A DNA stretch of 64,000 nt from Adiantum capillus-veneris (Eukaryota; Streptophyta; Polypodiopsida; Polypodiales; Pteridaceae), in NCBI GenBank assembly GCA_014529385.2, contig CM043958.1, positions 76,546,669 through 76,610,668 on the forward strand, in the 5' to 3' direction. Positions 12,546 through 23,895 of this stretch are shown piece by piece; the first letter of the stretch is position 1, and each line of letters opens with the position of its first letter. A program made the translations under genes and the position numbers. Below the pieces are notes generated by a model. It was given only the letters and a program-made list of their open reading frames with translations. It was not told where the DNA came from and searched no databases.

Positions 12546-12560
12546 TTACCTCTCTCTTGA
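12546..12560 (-). other. Polypurine tract of Gypsy-1
   Basis: On the minus strand TTCAAGAGAGAGGTAA sits immediately before the LTR start TGTCATAATAA. This is the expected plus-strand primer. The identical tract occurs at 52766-52780 in Gypsy-2, which fixes the LTR boundary in both. Confidence 0.85.
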
Positions 12561-12899
12561 AATCATAGTCGTCCTCCACTATGGGGTAGAGAAGATAAAG
12601 CCTATTCATTAGTCCTTTTTGTAGCGGGTAGAGGATCCCTATCTTACCCTACAGCATCGTTCCAGAATGGATGACTAGTCCATTTGGTGCTTGAGAGACT
12701 AAGCTCCCGCAAGCATGTCTACACATTAGTCCTATCAATCTTTCATAGTATAGTGACAAGCTCTACTTGGTGTTTGGGAGATGTCATGTCCACAAACTTG
12801 ATTCTAAGCATGCATACTACTTAACATTTGTGCACAATAAAGAAAAAGAGAGTCTTATAAGACAAAAACTTTGTTCATTTTATACATTTGTACATTTGC

Positions 12900-15567
12900 T
12901 TACTCTAGGGAGGCATTGTAAGCATTGACAAAGTTTAGGTTATCCTTTAATTGTATGCCTTGCATCCATCTAGCATCTTCAAATGGATAATTCTTAAACT
13001 TAATAAGATATCGTTGGATAGTCTTACCGCCTCTTAATACCTTGTCTTCATGTCGGAGAATGGACTTGGGCTGCAGCACCTCTTCTTGGTCCTCGATCTC
13101 CGGTGGGTCTTCAATAGTTGGTTCTTGAGGTGGCTCTCCTTTGTAAGGCTTTAGTAGGTTCACATGGAAAGCATTGTGTATGAGCCAATGGTTGGGTAAC
13201 TTGAGTTGATAGGCCATCTCATTGATTGGTCTAAGAATCTGTGGTCTAAGAATCTGGAAGGGACCCTAGTACCTTTTTGCAAATTTAGCATAGTACTTTT
13301 GGTGTCCCGTAGGATTCTTGCTCGTGGTGTGCCTTAATCGAGCCTTGGGAAATTTAAGTAATACCCAATCATTTTCCTTAAAGGCTTGGGCTCTATTGTG
13401 CTTATCAGCAACAGCGTTTTGCCTTTGCTGTGAGATAGAGATAGCATCCTTAATCTTTTGGAAAGATTCTTGTAGGTCACAGATATACTCATCTGCAGCG
13501 AAGATCTTCTCGTGTACTTTAAGTAGCAGGGGACTTTTTTATCTTCCCTCAATTACCTCGAAAGGTGATTTTTCCGTGGAATTATGTCTTGGGGGGTTAA
13601 CTATGTGTAAAACTACCATATCACGTGCGTTTATGACATGTTTGTAAAACCCCTTATCTGTGAATTTTGTTAACAATATAATGTACCCTTTTCTTTTAAA
13701 ATCTGTAATTTTTTTTCAAATTTGAAAAAATAATGCCCTTTTGCATATTTATTTCTGTAAGTTTTAAGAACTTTAAATACCCTTCTGTTGAACTCACGTG
13801 ATAGGTTACATTTTTATTAGGTGACCTACCCGGGAATTATGTACAATGTTATTGTAATCATACTCCACTAAATGTAAGTACTTCTCCCATTGGGACATTT
13901 GATCTACTTCTGTTACATAGGCTTTTAGTAGATCAAGAATTGTTAGGTTAACTATTTCACTTTGGCTATCCGTTTGCGAGTGATAGGCATAAGAGAAGTT
14001 TAGCCTTGTCCCTAGATTCTCAAAGAGACCCTTCCCAAAATTACTGGTCATTCTAGGATCTCTATCCGACACTATGGACATTGGCAAGCCATGGTACTTG
14101 ACGACTTGTGAAATAAAGAGGGTTGCCATTTGATGGGCTTTGATAGTGTTTTTGACAGGTATACAATGAGCTTGTTTACTAAACCTGTCTACTATCGTCC
14201 ATATTCGTGTATTCCCATGGATGGAGCTAGGCAACCCAAAGATAAAATCCATGGATATGCTCTCCCATGATGAATCAGGGATTGGCAAAGGTTGAAGCAA
14301 TCCAAGTTGCTTCCCTCTATCAAACTTCGTCTTTTGGCATACCACACATTTAGAAACATACTCTTGTATGTTTTCTTTCATGGTAGGCCAATAGATATAT
14401 GTTTCAATCCCTTTTAGGGTAGATTGAATCCCTCTATGCCCCGCATAAGGAGGATCATGATATTCATACATTACTTTCTCACGTAGTGAGTTAGTAACGC
14501 ATAGTCTATTTCCATAGAGAAGATAACCATCTTGTCAAGGTAAATGGTTCCTCTTTCTTCCCTAGTGCAAGGGCTGAAATCACATCTCTAAAATCGGGAT
14601 CAATAGCATACTCATCCATCATAGAAGATAGATCATTGTGAGTTGATATGCAAACCGCATTCACTCTTGGCTGTCTTGAGAGTGAATCGGCTACTTGATT
14701 ATGCTTGCCAGCAATGTGAGCAATATGAAAAGGAAATTGCGAAAGAAAATTTGCCCATCTCATTTGTTTGTCGGAGAGCTTGGTCTGCGTCATGAAGTAC
14801 TTAAAGGCTTCAGTGATCCGTCTGCAGAATGAAAGGAGTCCCCAATAAATAGTGCTTCCATGACTCTAAGGCATGTAGAACTGCGAGGAGTTCCTTTTGG
14901 TATATGCCTAGAGCTTTCTCAACAGGGTCGAGCCTTCGACTTTCATAGGCTATGGCGTGCCCTTCTTGGAGAAAAACAGCTCCAAGGCAATCACCACAAG
15001 CGTCACATTGGACCTCAAATGGCTTTGAGAGATCCGGAAGTGTAAGCACAGGTTGAGAGATAAGCTTTTCTTTAAGAGTTTCAAAAGCATTGCTCTCCTT
15101 GGCAGTCCATGTATACCTAACGTTCTTCTTTGTTAGGTCTTGCAATGGTCCTGTTATTAGTGAGAACTTAGCTATGAAGTGTCTATAGTATGCACACATA
15201 CCTATAAAGCTTCTTAGTTCATGAAGATTCCTTGGATTAGGCCATCCTTTTATTACCTCTAGCTTTGATAGATCCATTTGGATGCCATCTTGAGAGATAA
15301 TGTGACCTAAATACTAAATCTCTTGTAAGAAAAACCCACTTTCTTTCGATTAACATAAAGTTTTTTCTCTCTTAAGGCTTGAAATATTACTTGAAGGTGT
15401 TGCTTGTGTTCATCTAGTGAATTAGAGTAGATGATGATATCAACAAAGAACACTCTAGTAAAGGTTCGGTGAGGCCTGAATAGCTTCTCCATCAAGAGGT
15501 TGAATGTGGTTGGTGCATTGGTCAAGCCAAAAGGCATGACAATGTACTCGTAAAGACCAAATACCAT
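12900..15567 (-). pseudogene. Gypsy-1 pol remnant (RT, RNase H, integrase, chromodomain)
   Basis: From high to low coordinates: RT piece 15307-15567 (YIVMPFGLTNAPTTFNLLME), RT/RNase H 14810-15277 (LTLPDLSKPFEVQCDACGDC), RNase H end 14506-14793, integrase 13843-14471 (GHRGIQSTLKG, CVVCQKTK, SMDFIFGLP, VSDRDPRM), integrase tail 13320-13587, and chromodomain 12900-13217 (YLIKFKNYPFEDARWMQ). In RT the catalytic box reads VFFVDIIIYS where VFFDDILIYS is usual, so the first catalytic Asp is Val. A small duplication near 13225-13260 (TCTAAGAATCTG twice) and a stop disturb the integrase tail, and the 247-bp MITE interrupts integrase. The chromodomain places it among chromoviruses. Confidence 0.88.
13588..13834 (+). 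mobile_element. 247-bp hAT-type MITE, copy 3
   Basis: Same length and orientation as copy 2, with the shared GTTTGTAAAACCCCTTATC core. It is flanked by an exact 8-bp duplication AATTATGT (13580-13587 and 13835-13842). The homologous integrase position in Gypsy-2 (near 53755-53762) reads AAGTATGT once without an insert, giving an independent empty site that confirms both insertion and duplication length. Confidence 0.92.
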
Positions 15568-16440
15568 GCTACATATGATAAATCAATGGAAATTTTTACC
15601 TAGTGAATTTTCACATACACACAGTCAAGAATGGTACACGATTTGAGAGAGATAGGGAACAAGAGAAAGCATGAGATCCTTGTGCAGGTGAACCTCCTAA
15701 AGCTGAGTGCTACACCAAGGCTACAACTACACTAAGGGGGAAGAGATGAGAGGAGAGAAAAAGAGACATAGGGCACTAGGTGAAATCTCCTTGTGTGCTA
15801 GATTGAGCATTTTCCTCTTGCACCTATTTATTTTAGATTTCGTCAATGCTCATAAATGATTACAAATTGTTTGCCCAAATAGCAAATGACCATTGCACAT
15901 AAAGAACCCTCTACTAAAGTATCCATAAACTTTCTATCCTTTGCATAGCTCATAATTAACTTATTCTTTTGCCACTTGTCAATTGCAATTAATAAATATT
16001 TATCAGTTTGCATTATATAATTCGTTAAAGAGGCAGCTACCCCCAGTTTCTATGTTATAAATTTTGAAGCCATACTTGTCAAAAATAGTGATTAGAATAG
16101 AAATATCATGTATCAAAATAAAAACTTAAACATATTAATTTGTTTATGCATTTTTTCATCCACATACTACATATTTTAGTGTCTCATACCATGAGAATAA
16201 GCAAGATATGCACATCCTAATGTATAAGGATACCACTGGTCACAATCATCATCAATAATTAATTTCCATTGATTCCAAGTCCATTTTATAACTCTCTCAA
16301 CATCAAAGTATCATAAACAAAATCCAAATCCATGTAATGAAAATCATTTTCCATCAGATACCCAAGTAACAAAATCACACTAGGAAACGGTGACCAACCA
16401 CTATAGCATGATTTTGTATGTTGCATAAATTAACAATTCA
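15568..16440 (-). repeat. Inverted member of a dispersed ~0.9-kb repeat (copy 1)
   Basis: The reverse complement of this segment aligns with 21080-22010 over most of its length; for example catcctaatg...gataccactggtcac here matches the complement of gaccaatggtatcctgat there, and CATGAGAATAAGCA is shared. A shorter third copy lies at 19860-20300. It abuts the broken Gypsy-1 RT at 15567. The repeat may be an LTR or the arm of a foldback element; I could not find TG/CA ends or a target duplication. Boundaries are approximate. Confidence 0.6.
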
Positions 16441-16783
16441 ACACCAATTGCAGATGCTACCTAAATTGGTGAATTTTCAATTGTGCTTATTGAGATGTCA
16501 AGCTCAACATGTACAACTCTGGGGTGACTACCATTCGAGAGTCATCATCATCATTGGTGTGCCTTGGTGGATACACATATCTTCACCAGTGATACTACAA
16601 TTTTACTACACCAAGCTAGTCTACCTACCAAAGTGATGGCACACTTATCTACTCACCTCACTCATTACACTAGACCGTTGTATTAGTTCCCCTTTTATGT
16701 TGTATTTTGTCTTATGTTTTTGTAGACCTCTTATCTTGAGTTAGTGAATAAGAAGAAGTACACTATTTTGCCTCCATCTTTGT

Positions 16784-16784
<1 letters not shown>

Positions 16785-16833
<49 letters not shown>

Positions 16834-16900
16834 ACGCGCGCACGCTTGTGTGCATGCACGTGTGTGTGCGTGTGTGCGTGCGCACGCGCTTGCAAGTCCT
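16785..16900 (+). repeat. GT/GC-rich microsatellite
   Basis: A pure GT run of about 45 bases continues into a degraded (GT/GC)n tract. Its flanks, TTTTGCCTCC before and CGCGCTTGCAAGTCCTCAAG after, recur around a short GT tract at 19529-19580, so the two sites are copies of one sequence on either side of the Copia D coding region. Confidence 0.9.
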
Positions 16901-16956
16901 CAAGATCGCTCCTTCTCTATTACCAAGAGCAATCATCAACGATCTCCGATTGTAGT

Positions 16957-17028
16957 GATTCATGTTGGAGATTGTGCATCTCAGGGACTCTAATATAACC
17001 CTGAGATGCACAATCTCCAACATGAATC
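16957..17028. repeat. Perfect 30-bp inverted repeat with 12-nt loop
   Basis: GATTCATGTTGGAGATTGTG...CAGGG at 16957-16986 is exactly complementary to 16999-17028, separated by ACTCTAATATAA. The absence of mismatches indicates a recent origin or selection. It lies between the GT tract and the start of Copia D gag. Confidence 0.95.
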
Positions 17029-17189
17029 AACATGCAAAAACGGTAAGGTTTGGGATTCTGTAGATCTACATATTGGTGGTGTAGAAAGATTTGATTTGGC
17101 TACAGTGCGTAAAAGTATTTCTAAGCACAGTGGAATAGGTGTATGTACCCAGATTCTGGTTACATGTGGTAACCAACTATTTTTGGTAG

Positions 17190-19540
17190 GTTGTTTGGAG
17201 ACTGTGTGATGAGTTCAAAGCATGCCGTCCAACAATGATGGGCTTAACCAGATTGTCAATGAGAAGCTGGACAAGAACAACTTCCATGCTTGGAAGTTCA
17301 TAATGACCAATTTCCTTATGGGCAAAGGTTATTGAGACTACATTGATGGAGAGCATGAGACAACACCACCATTTCCAGAGGAAGGTGCAAGTGTTGCACA
17401 AATTAAGACATTTAAAGATTGGAACTAGGGAGCTTGGGAGGTCATGTATTGGACTTTTGGCAGTGTACAAGAGACTATGATTGGGCATATACAAGAGCTC
17501 ATACCCCTAAGGAGGCTTGGGAAACTTTACTATCATTGGATGGGACCAACACAAAGGCAAGGAAGGTGCAATTGAAGACTCAGTTGAATAATGTGTAGAA
17601 GAGAAACCTATCCATCAATGACCATTTACTGAAGAACATATATGAATCATTTGCATTGATTGGTGTTACAATCAATGATGATGACATAGTAGAAGTCTGT
17701 TTGCGAGGTTTGGGTCCATAATACAAACATTCAAAACTGGCATCCACCTTTGAGAGAAATTTCTCTCATTTACAGATTTGGTGTCCTTACTAATTGTGGA
17801 AGAGAAGGAACTTGAAGAAGACTCCTCTACGTAGGGTGGAAAAAATTTTAATAAGTCCTTTTCAACAACATAGGAAGAGGAAGAGGACGTGGTACAGGTC
17901 GTGACGAGGCCGAGAAAGAGGCAACCACCAAGCACAATAGCTAAATAACAATCAAGGTCAGAACACAGTTGGTCAAGGAAACTTTCAAGGTGGGGGGAGT
18001 CTAAGAGATCATGGAAACGCACACTGCAATAATGTAGGTCAACACGGAAATGTAGTATGTTGGGGTTGTGGAAGGCATGGTCACTTTGAACATGACTATT
18101 CAAACAAGAGGCATCAAAACAATTATGCAACCATTAAGAGGAATGGAGATGATCCTAAGAGGCTATTTGTGGTGCAGCACATGCTGAATATTATGTCTAT
18201 AAAAATCTAGTGATAATGTCTGGTATGTGGATTTTGGTGCATCGAATCACTTGACCAGTCATGGTGAATAGTTCAAGGAAATGCAGACTTTACAAAGAAT
18301 CTGGTTTCAGTTAGGCAAATGGTTGAATAGGGTTTGTAGGTCAAGTTTAAATTCGATGGCCTCTTTAAAGAGCATAAGAAGAATGGAAGGCTGGTTGCGC
18401 CAGGAAAGAAAGTGGGCAAAAATTTTACTTTGGATGTAAATGTACCCGAGGTGAATGCCACCATGTTTGTTACAGGTTTGCAAGCATTTAAAGTTGCTAA
18501 AATGCAAAAAGTTTGTGAAGCTCATCAATTTGGAAAGCAGGCAAAAGCATCATTTCCTCATGATAAGCATGTAAGCAGGAATGGATTAGATTTAGTGAGT
18601 AAATACTATGTGAGTTTCATTGATGACCATACAAGGAAGGTATGGGTCTATTTCATGAAGCAAAAAAGTGAGGTGTTCATGCAATTTTATAGTTTCAAGG
18701 TTATGGTTGAAAAATACACTGAAAAACATGTAAAGTGCCTGAGGTCAAATGGAGAGGGATAATACTTCTCAAATGAATTCAATGCTTTTTTGAGAAATCA
18801 AGGAATTTAGAGGCAATTTTCATGCAGGTATACTCAGCAGCAAAATGGTGTTGCTAAGCGGAAGAGCATGCACATTGCATAAGTTTCTAGAACATTGATG
18901 AATGAGAAGAACATGCCTCAATTTTATTGGGATGAGGCTATTGCTATAGGTGTGTACATTATGAACATGACCCCTACTATTGCAGTACATAATATGACAC
19001 TTGAAGAGAAGTTTAGTGGTGAAAAACCGGATGTATCAGATTTTAAAGTGTTTGGAATCTGGATGTATTGCTTATGTGCATGTTCTCGATGAGCTAAGAT
19101 GTAAAATTGCTCCAAAAGAAAAAAAGGTGTATCCATTGTCTATTCCCTTGAGTAGAAAGGGTACAAGTGCTACAATCCTGCCCACGGGTAAATTGAGGGT
19201 GAGCAAGGATGTTGTTATTGATGAAATGGAAAGTTGGTATGGTGATGTAAAAGATTATTTGGGGGGTGATGTAAGAGAAAATGTGGCTGAAAAAAATACA
19301 GGTGTGCAATCACAAGTCTTGAGTGGGCCGCAAGTGTCATCTAGTGCAAGTCATGGTGAGAATCCATGGAGTGGAAGGTTACATGAAAGAGTGGGTCTTG
19401 CTAACTCTTCAAATGTATCAAGGAAAGGGAAGGAAAAAGTTGATGATGCCCCTAAGTTGCCAAATTTGAGTGATAATTATGATGATAGCGATAACAGTGG
19501 TTTTGAAGAAGAACTAAAACCTTTTGCCTCCTTCTTTGTG
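17190..19540 (+). pseudogene. Copia D gag-protease-integrase remnant
   Basis: Gag occupies about 17190-18170 (NEKLDKNNFHAWKFIMTNFL, then a frame change, APKEAWETLLSLDGTNTKAR-like sequence and LKTQLNNV), ending in a damaged zinc knuckle CWGCGRHGHFEHDY in which the last Cys of CX2CX4HX4C is Tyr. Protease follows with WYVDFGASNHLTSHGEQF, where Ser of the catalytic D-S-G is Phe. Integrase at 18412-19092 keeps FIDDHTRKVWVYF but reads CLRSNGEG where CLRSDNGGE is expected, so the second catalytic Asp is lost. The integrase tail runs to about 19520 (KGKEKVDDAPKLPNLSDNYD). RT and RNase H are absent. Many stops interrupt gag. The element is dead. Confidence 0.8.
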
Positions 19541-19859
19541 TGTGTGTGTGTGTCTGGGCGCGCTTGCAAGTTCTCAAGCTCTCTCATTCTCTATCTATTG
19601 ATAGTGCTACCTAAACCAATGGATAGACATTAATAGTTTTTTAAACAGTGAATCTATTGTTTGTCATCATGCTACATAAATCGGTGAATTTACACTAGGA
19701 TGAGCATTTACACACTGCCTAAATCAGTAGCAAATTTGTGCATAGGTGACCAATGGACTAGCAAGGCATAAAAAAACAATTAGTTTGTTTAAGTTACGAG
19801 ATTTTATTTTCATATCTCTAATATTTATCTATTTCCTTGAACAAGTAGCAAAGCATGGT

Positions 19860-20300
19860 TGGACTTATGGATTGTGCAAAGGATAATAAGTTGATGGATA
19901 TTTAACTAGTAAAAAGCTCTTTATGAGAAATGGTTCTTTTATGTTTGGGTGGATGTTTGGACATTTGTAATCATTATGAGCATTGAAGAAATCTATAAAT
20001 AAATATGTGCAGGAGGAAAATGCTCACTCTTGCATGGGGCAAGATTGCACCAAGTGCTCTGTGTATCTCTTGTCCTCTCCTCCCCTCTCCTCTCCTCTAC
20101 TCTTTCTTCTCCGAGCACGTGTAGCACTCTGATGTAAGAGGTACACTTGCACATGTTTTCATGCTCTCTTTTTTGATGTCTATCTCACTTTTGACTATGT
20201 GAGTATATGATCTTCATGTACACTAATTTGTTTATTTTATCAATTATAGCATGCTATTTTATATATTTGTGGGGACACCATGCTCCCCTCAATTTGACTA
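19860..20300 (+). repeat. Dispersed repeat, partial copy 2
   Basis: Contains GCTCTTTATGAGAAATGGTTC, GAGCATTGAAGAAAT and GCAAGATTGCACCAAGTGCT-type blocks found in the same order at 21590-21750 and, inverted, at 15755-16010. It follows the Copia D remnant and may be part of its terminal repeat. Ends are uncertain. Confidence 0.55.
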
Positions 20301-21079
20301 CTAACTATTATATCTTTAGTGAACCTCGAGGTTTATAATTCCTCAATAAATTTGCATCATATATATTTAAGAAGAGCATTTGAATTTTCTTTGATGAGTT
20401 CATTTCTATATAGGCCCCAATGCCATATTGAATGCACCATCTCGAGATCTCGTCATTATCAACCACCTCTCACAGTATATGCTTATACTCCAATTTTTCT
20501 AGTTTCATGTACTATTGTGAGAATACTCACCTTCTTTATTTTCTTGCAAGTTACTCTCTTTGCAAAGATACCTAAGGGGACATGCTCAAGAAACTTGCAA
20601 CACGGGAGAGAGGGAAGAGCTCTTTTTATTATCTACATTGCCATATGAGCTGTAGTAAACATTGTCTCTTAAGTCATGGATTGTACTTAGATTGAGTGGA
20701 ATTAGTGCTAAAGTGATTTATATCATAAAGCTATTCACATGAACTAAAGTTATTTGACATAATCAACAACATTTTTTATGCACTTCACTACTCTAATTTC
20801 ATGTCAAATAGGTAGTAAATGTATTGTTCATTATGCCTTGCCTAGTCCATTGGTCACTTACACATAGATTCATTGATTTAGGTAGTGTACAAATTCTCAT
20901 CAAGTATGTAGATCCCTCATTTTAAAAACCATTGGCTAAAAGTGTAGATTTGTTGATTTAGGCAACAAAACCACAACAGACCTACCGATTTAGACAGACA
21001 AGTGCAAATTTAATATCGATTTAGGCGGCATGCCATAATGGTATTGATCTTTCAATTTAGGCAACACCAATTACAAATC
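20301..21079. other. Non-coding region with a scattered 'gatttaggcaac' motif
   Basis: Between 20870 and 21070 the motif GATTTAGGCAAC or close variants (gatttaggtagt, gatttagacaga, gatttaggcggc, aatttaggcaac) occurs about six times at irregular spacing. Inverted versions (gctacctaaaccaatgg, gctacataaatcggtg) lie at 16455 and 19605-19725. No protein-coding sequence was recognised. Confidence 0.5.
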
Positions 21080-22010
21080 ATATTGTAGTGGCTAGACACG
21101 CCTTCTTGTAATGCGTTTCTTTACTCAGGTATATGATGGAACATGATTTGGAATATATGGAATTAAATTTGAATCATGATGATTTGATGTTGATAGTGTT
21201 TATGGAATTGGACTTGGAAGTAATGGGAATTGATTATTGAATGATGACTATGACCAATGGTATCCTGATATTGTAATCAAGATATTATGACATATACTGC
21301 TTATTCTCATGGTATGGGACACTAGAATATGTAGTATGTGGATGATGGAAGGCAGAAACCAATTTTTCTATTTAATTTTATGAGATTTTTTTTTGATATT
21401 TTTGACACATAACTTTAACCTTTTTTTTAACAAGTATGATTTGTAGATTGGTACCTTAGAAACTAAGGACAATTGTTTTCTTAATAAAGAGGTATATAAT
21501 TAGATTTCATTAACAATTATTTATTACAGTAGCTGATAGGTGTCAAAGCACATTTGGACTATGCAAATGATAGCAAGAGTATGGATATTTTATTAATGAA
21601 GCTCTCTTTATGAGAAATGGTCATTTTTATGTCCGTGAAAACATTTGGACATTCTTAATCATTTTGAGCATTGAAGAAATATATAACAAAATACATACAA
21701 GAGAGAAATGTTTAGTCTTGCATGTGGGGAAATTGCACCTAGTGCTTATGTCTCTCCTCTTCTACCCTCTCATAGCTACTCGCGCACGTGCATGGCATTC
21801 CACTCTAGGAGGTGTGCACATTTATTTCTCTTCTTCTCTTGATCTCTATCTCCCTCCGATCAGATTTAAGGTTATATTGCTCGTAATATGGTCTTTCCAG
21901 GTTGCACATTTGTGGTTATATTTCTCATAATATGGTCTTTCATGCGTTTTATAGGAACTCTGTGCTTCCGTTTGTAGCACGCTAACACCTTGGGATATGC
22001 ATAAATAGGC
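21080..22010 (+). repeat. Dispersed ~0.9-kb repeat, copy 3
   Basis: This is the plus-orientation partner of the inverted copy at 15568-16440. It joins directly to a minus-strand Copia RT fragment at about 22030. The two partners enclose the Copia D remnant but have unrelated outer flanks (Gypsy-1 RT on the left, Copia RT on the right), so the block is rearranged rather than a simple insertion. Confidence 0.6.
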
Positions 22011-22029
22011 CTTGTAATGCACACATAAT

Positions 22030-22495
22030 GAGTCAACCAATAGTTGTTTGGTAAAGGGTAATATCTATAGGATCTCCAGCATCATGTAGACTTAGCTTCA
22101 AACTTTTCTCCATAGGATGGAAAATTGGCTTGCAATCATCAAGTCCAAATTTGTTTAGCAAAGTTTTCACATACTTTGCCTAGCATGATGCAATACCCTC
22201 ATCACACTACTCAAACTGAATGCCCAAATAATGGTGCAAAAGACCCAAATCTAATGTCTCAAATGTGGCATTCACATCAGCCTTAAATTCAATAACATGT
22301 GTTACGTTTAGACCAAGGAGCTATAAATCATCCACATAGACAACAATATTAAGATATACATCATCTACACATTTTACATACAAAGTGCTCATACTTGGAC
22401 TATTTCAAAATCCACATGCAGTCAAATAATTATACCAAGCACAAGAAGGTTTCTTTGAATCATAGAATACTTTATCACATTTGCACACTTTCTTT
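22030..22495 (-). pseudogene. Copia reverse transcriptase fragment
   Basis: Minus-strand translation in one main frame, with several stops, gives CAWYNYLTACGF, TLYVKCVDDVYLNIVVYVDDL, HVIEFKADVNATFETLDLG, LLHHYLGIQFE and NKFGLDDCKPI. This matches the palm and thumb of the Copia C RT at 40807-41241 block by block, so the two belong to one family. The YVDD box is intact. Neither the fingers nor RNase H are present. Confidence 0.82.
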
Positions 22496-22870
22496 TCATG
22501 TTTTTTTTTTTGACAAAACCACAATGTTGCATCACATACGCCTCGTGGGGGTTTCTAATTAGCAAGCCAAAAAAACCGAGCACAGCTAAATTTTGAGCAA
22601 ATTTGACAACATACTAGAATGAGTACTAAAATGTTGGAGGAAAATAGTTGTCATGAATATTGTAATCACCACCACAAATCAGTGATTCATTGTTAGAAAT
22701 TCAGACTTTAGAACCATTGCCTATACCAAATACTTGAGATATGCGAAATCTCATCATCTCCATAAAACAAAAATGACTTTCATGCTATGCTCTTAACCCT
22801 CATTTAAGTATCGAGTTTCCAAGGCAAAAAAAGGCATACCAAAAATATGGCACTAAAAATTTCCTCCTCG
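22496..22870. other. Non-coding spacer before the CACTA-like element
   Basis: A short poly-T tract at 22500-22511 is followed by sequence with no recognised gene. Near 22610-22760 are fragments in minus orientation with no clear homology. Confidence 0.4.
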
Positions 22871-23278
22871 CACTACAAGAGGTCACTTGAATTCGGGCGC
22901 CACATCACCGGCGTCACTGGCGGGCATCGGTATATGTGTGTGTATTTATGGAGGGAGCTAAGGTTTTTTTTAATTTTTCATTTTCAAAATTCCGACGCCT
23001 ATTCTAGCAGGTCTTCCAACGCCAGTGCGAATGCGCATTCCGACTCCCCTTCCGTTGACTATTCCGATGCTTGTACTGATAACTGTACATCGATACCTGC
23101 AAAAACCAAAACCGCGGGCTTTCTCTGCGTATTTCTCCTAATTCTTGTGCCACATCTCAAGCTCTCCTCTTCACCCTCTCTCACAGATCTGCTGCAATAC
23201 ACGCCGTCAGAGGTGCTAATTTTGCTTGTGGGTTAGCGTATAACACTAAGGTAAGATTGTTTTCATGTTTACTTGTAG

Positions 23279-23300
23279 ATTTAGGGTTTAGGGTTTAACT
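23279..23300 (+). other. Telobox-like TTTAGGG repeats
   Basis: GATTTAGGGTTTAGGGTTTAAC contains two complete plant telomere-type units and a partial one. Short runs like this occur in plant 5' untranslated introns and are also scattered in genomes; here it lies in the left part of the CACTA-like element, after a possible exon at 22990-23230. It is too short to mark a telomere. Confidence 0.5.
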
Positions 23301-23599
23301 TTGTGTTTGTGTGTGTATTTTTACAGGTTCTAGGACTTAGGCGACAACTTTCATTGCTCAAATAGGACTAATGTGAGTGCTCAAACCTTTAAATGCATAT
23401 TAAGTTTTTTAACATTACTTTGTATATTAAAAAAAGAAAATTTCATGCTTTAAACTTTCAATGATTTAAAAGAAATTAGGATTTGTTATGTGAAATTTCA
23501 TTTTAAATTATGGAAAAAATTTGTTTAAGTTTATGAAAAACTCTTGTTTTGAAGAATTTTTTTATTGAATTGTCGTTTTTCAGATTATGTAGTTGATGG

Positions 23600-23890
23600 G
23601 GTTTATGTTTTAGGTTAAATTTAAGTTATAAGTTAAGTTAGATTAGGTTAGGTTATGTTAAGTTAAGCTACGTTGTTATGTTAGGTTATACATTAAGTTA
23701 GGTTAGGTTATCTTATACGTTAGGTTAGATTAAGTTAAGCTACGTTAGGTTAATTTATATTAGGTTGGGTTAGGTTAAGCTACGTTAAGTTAAGGTAGGT
23801 TATCTTATATGTTAGGTTAGGTTAATTACATTAGGTTATGTTACGTTAGGTTAGGTAAAGCTACATTAGGTTAAGTTAGGTTAAGCTACG
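23600..23890 (+). repeat. (GGTTA)n-like low-complexity tract
   Basis: GGTTA/GTTAG-type pentamers recur, mixed with TTACGTTAGG variants, giving a biased strand rich in TTAGG. Similar patches return at 24575-24640, 24755-24880, 24965-25090 and 25180-25235. No coding sequence is present in it. Confidence 0.8.
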
Positions 23891-23895
23891 TTCGA

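Larger units (their letters stand above)
10949..15567 (-). mobile_element. Gypsy-1: chromodomain Gypsy retrotransposon, 3' part
   Basis: The minus-strand element keeps its 3' LTR (10949-12545), polypurine tract, integrase with chromodomain, RNase H and part of RT; it is broken at about 15567 in the middle of RT, so gag, protease and the 5' LTR are missing. It is inserted in Copia A; the 5 bases before the LTR are AGTGG but the matching duplication is lost with the 5' end. The region 12561-12899 is the 3' untranslated stretch and holds no gene. Confidence 0.85.

Noticed and set aside
16744-17023. Cys/Val- and Thr/His-rich ORFs
   Set aside because: Translations of the GT tract and palindrome, not proteins.
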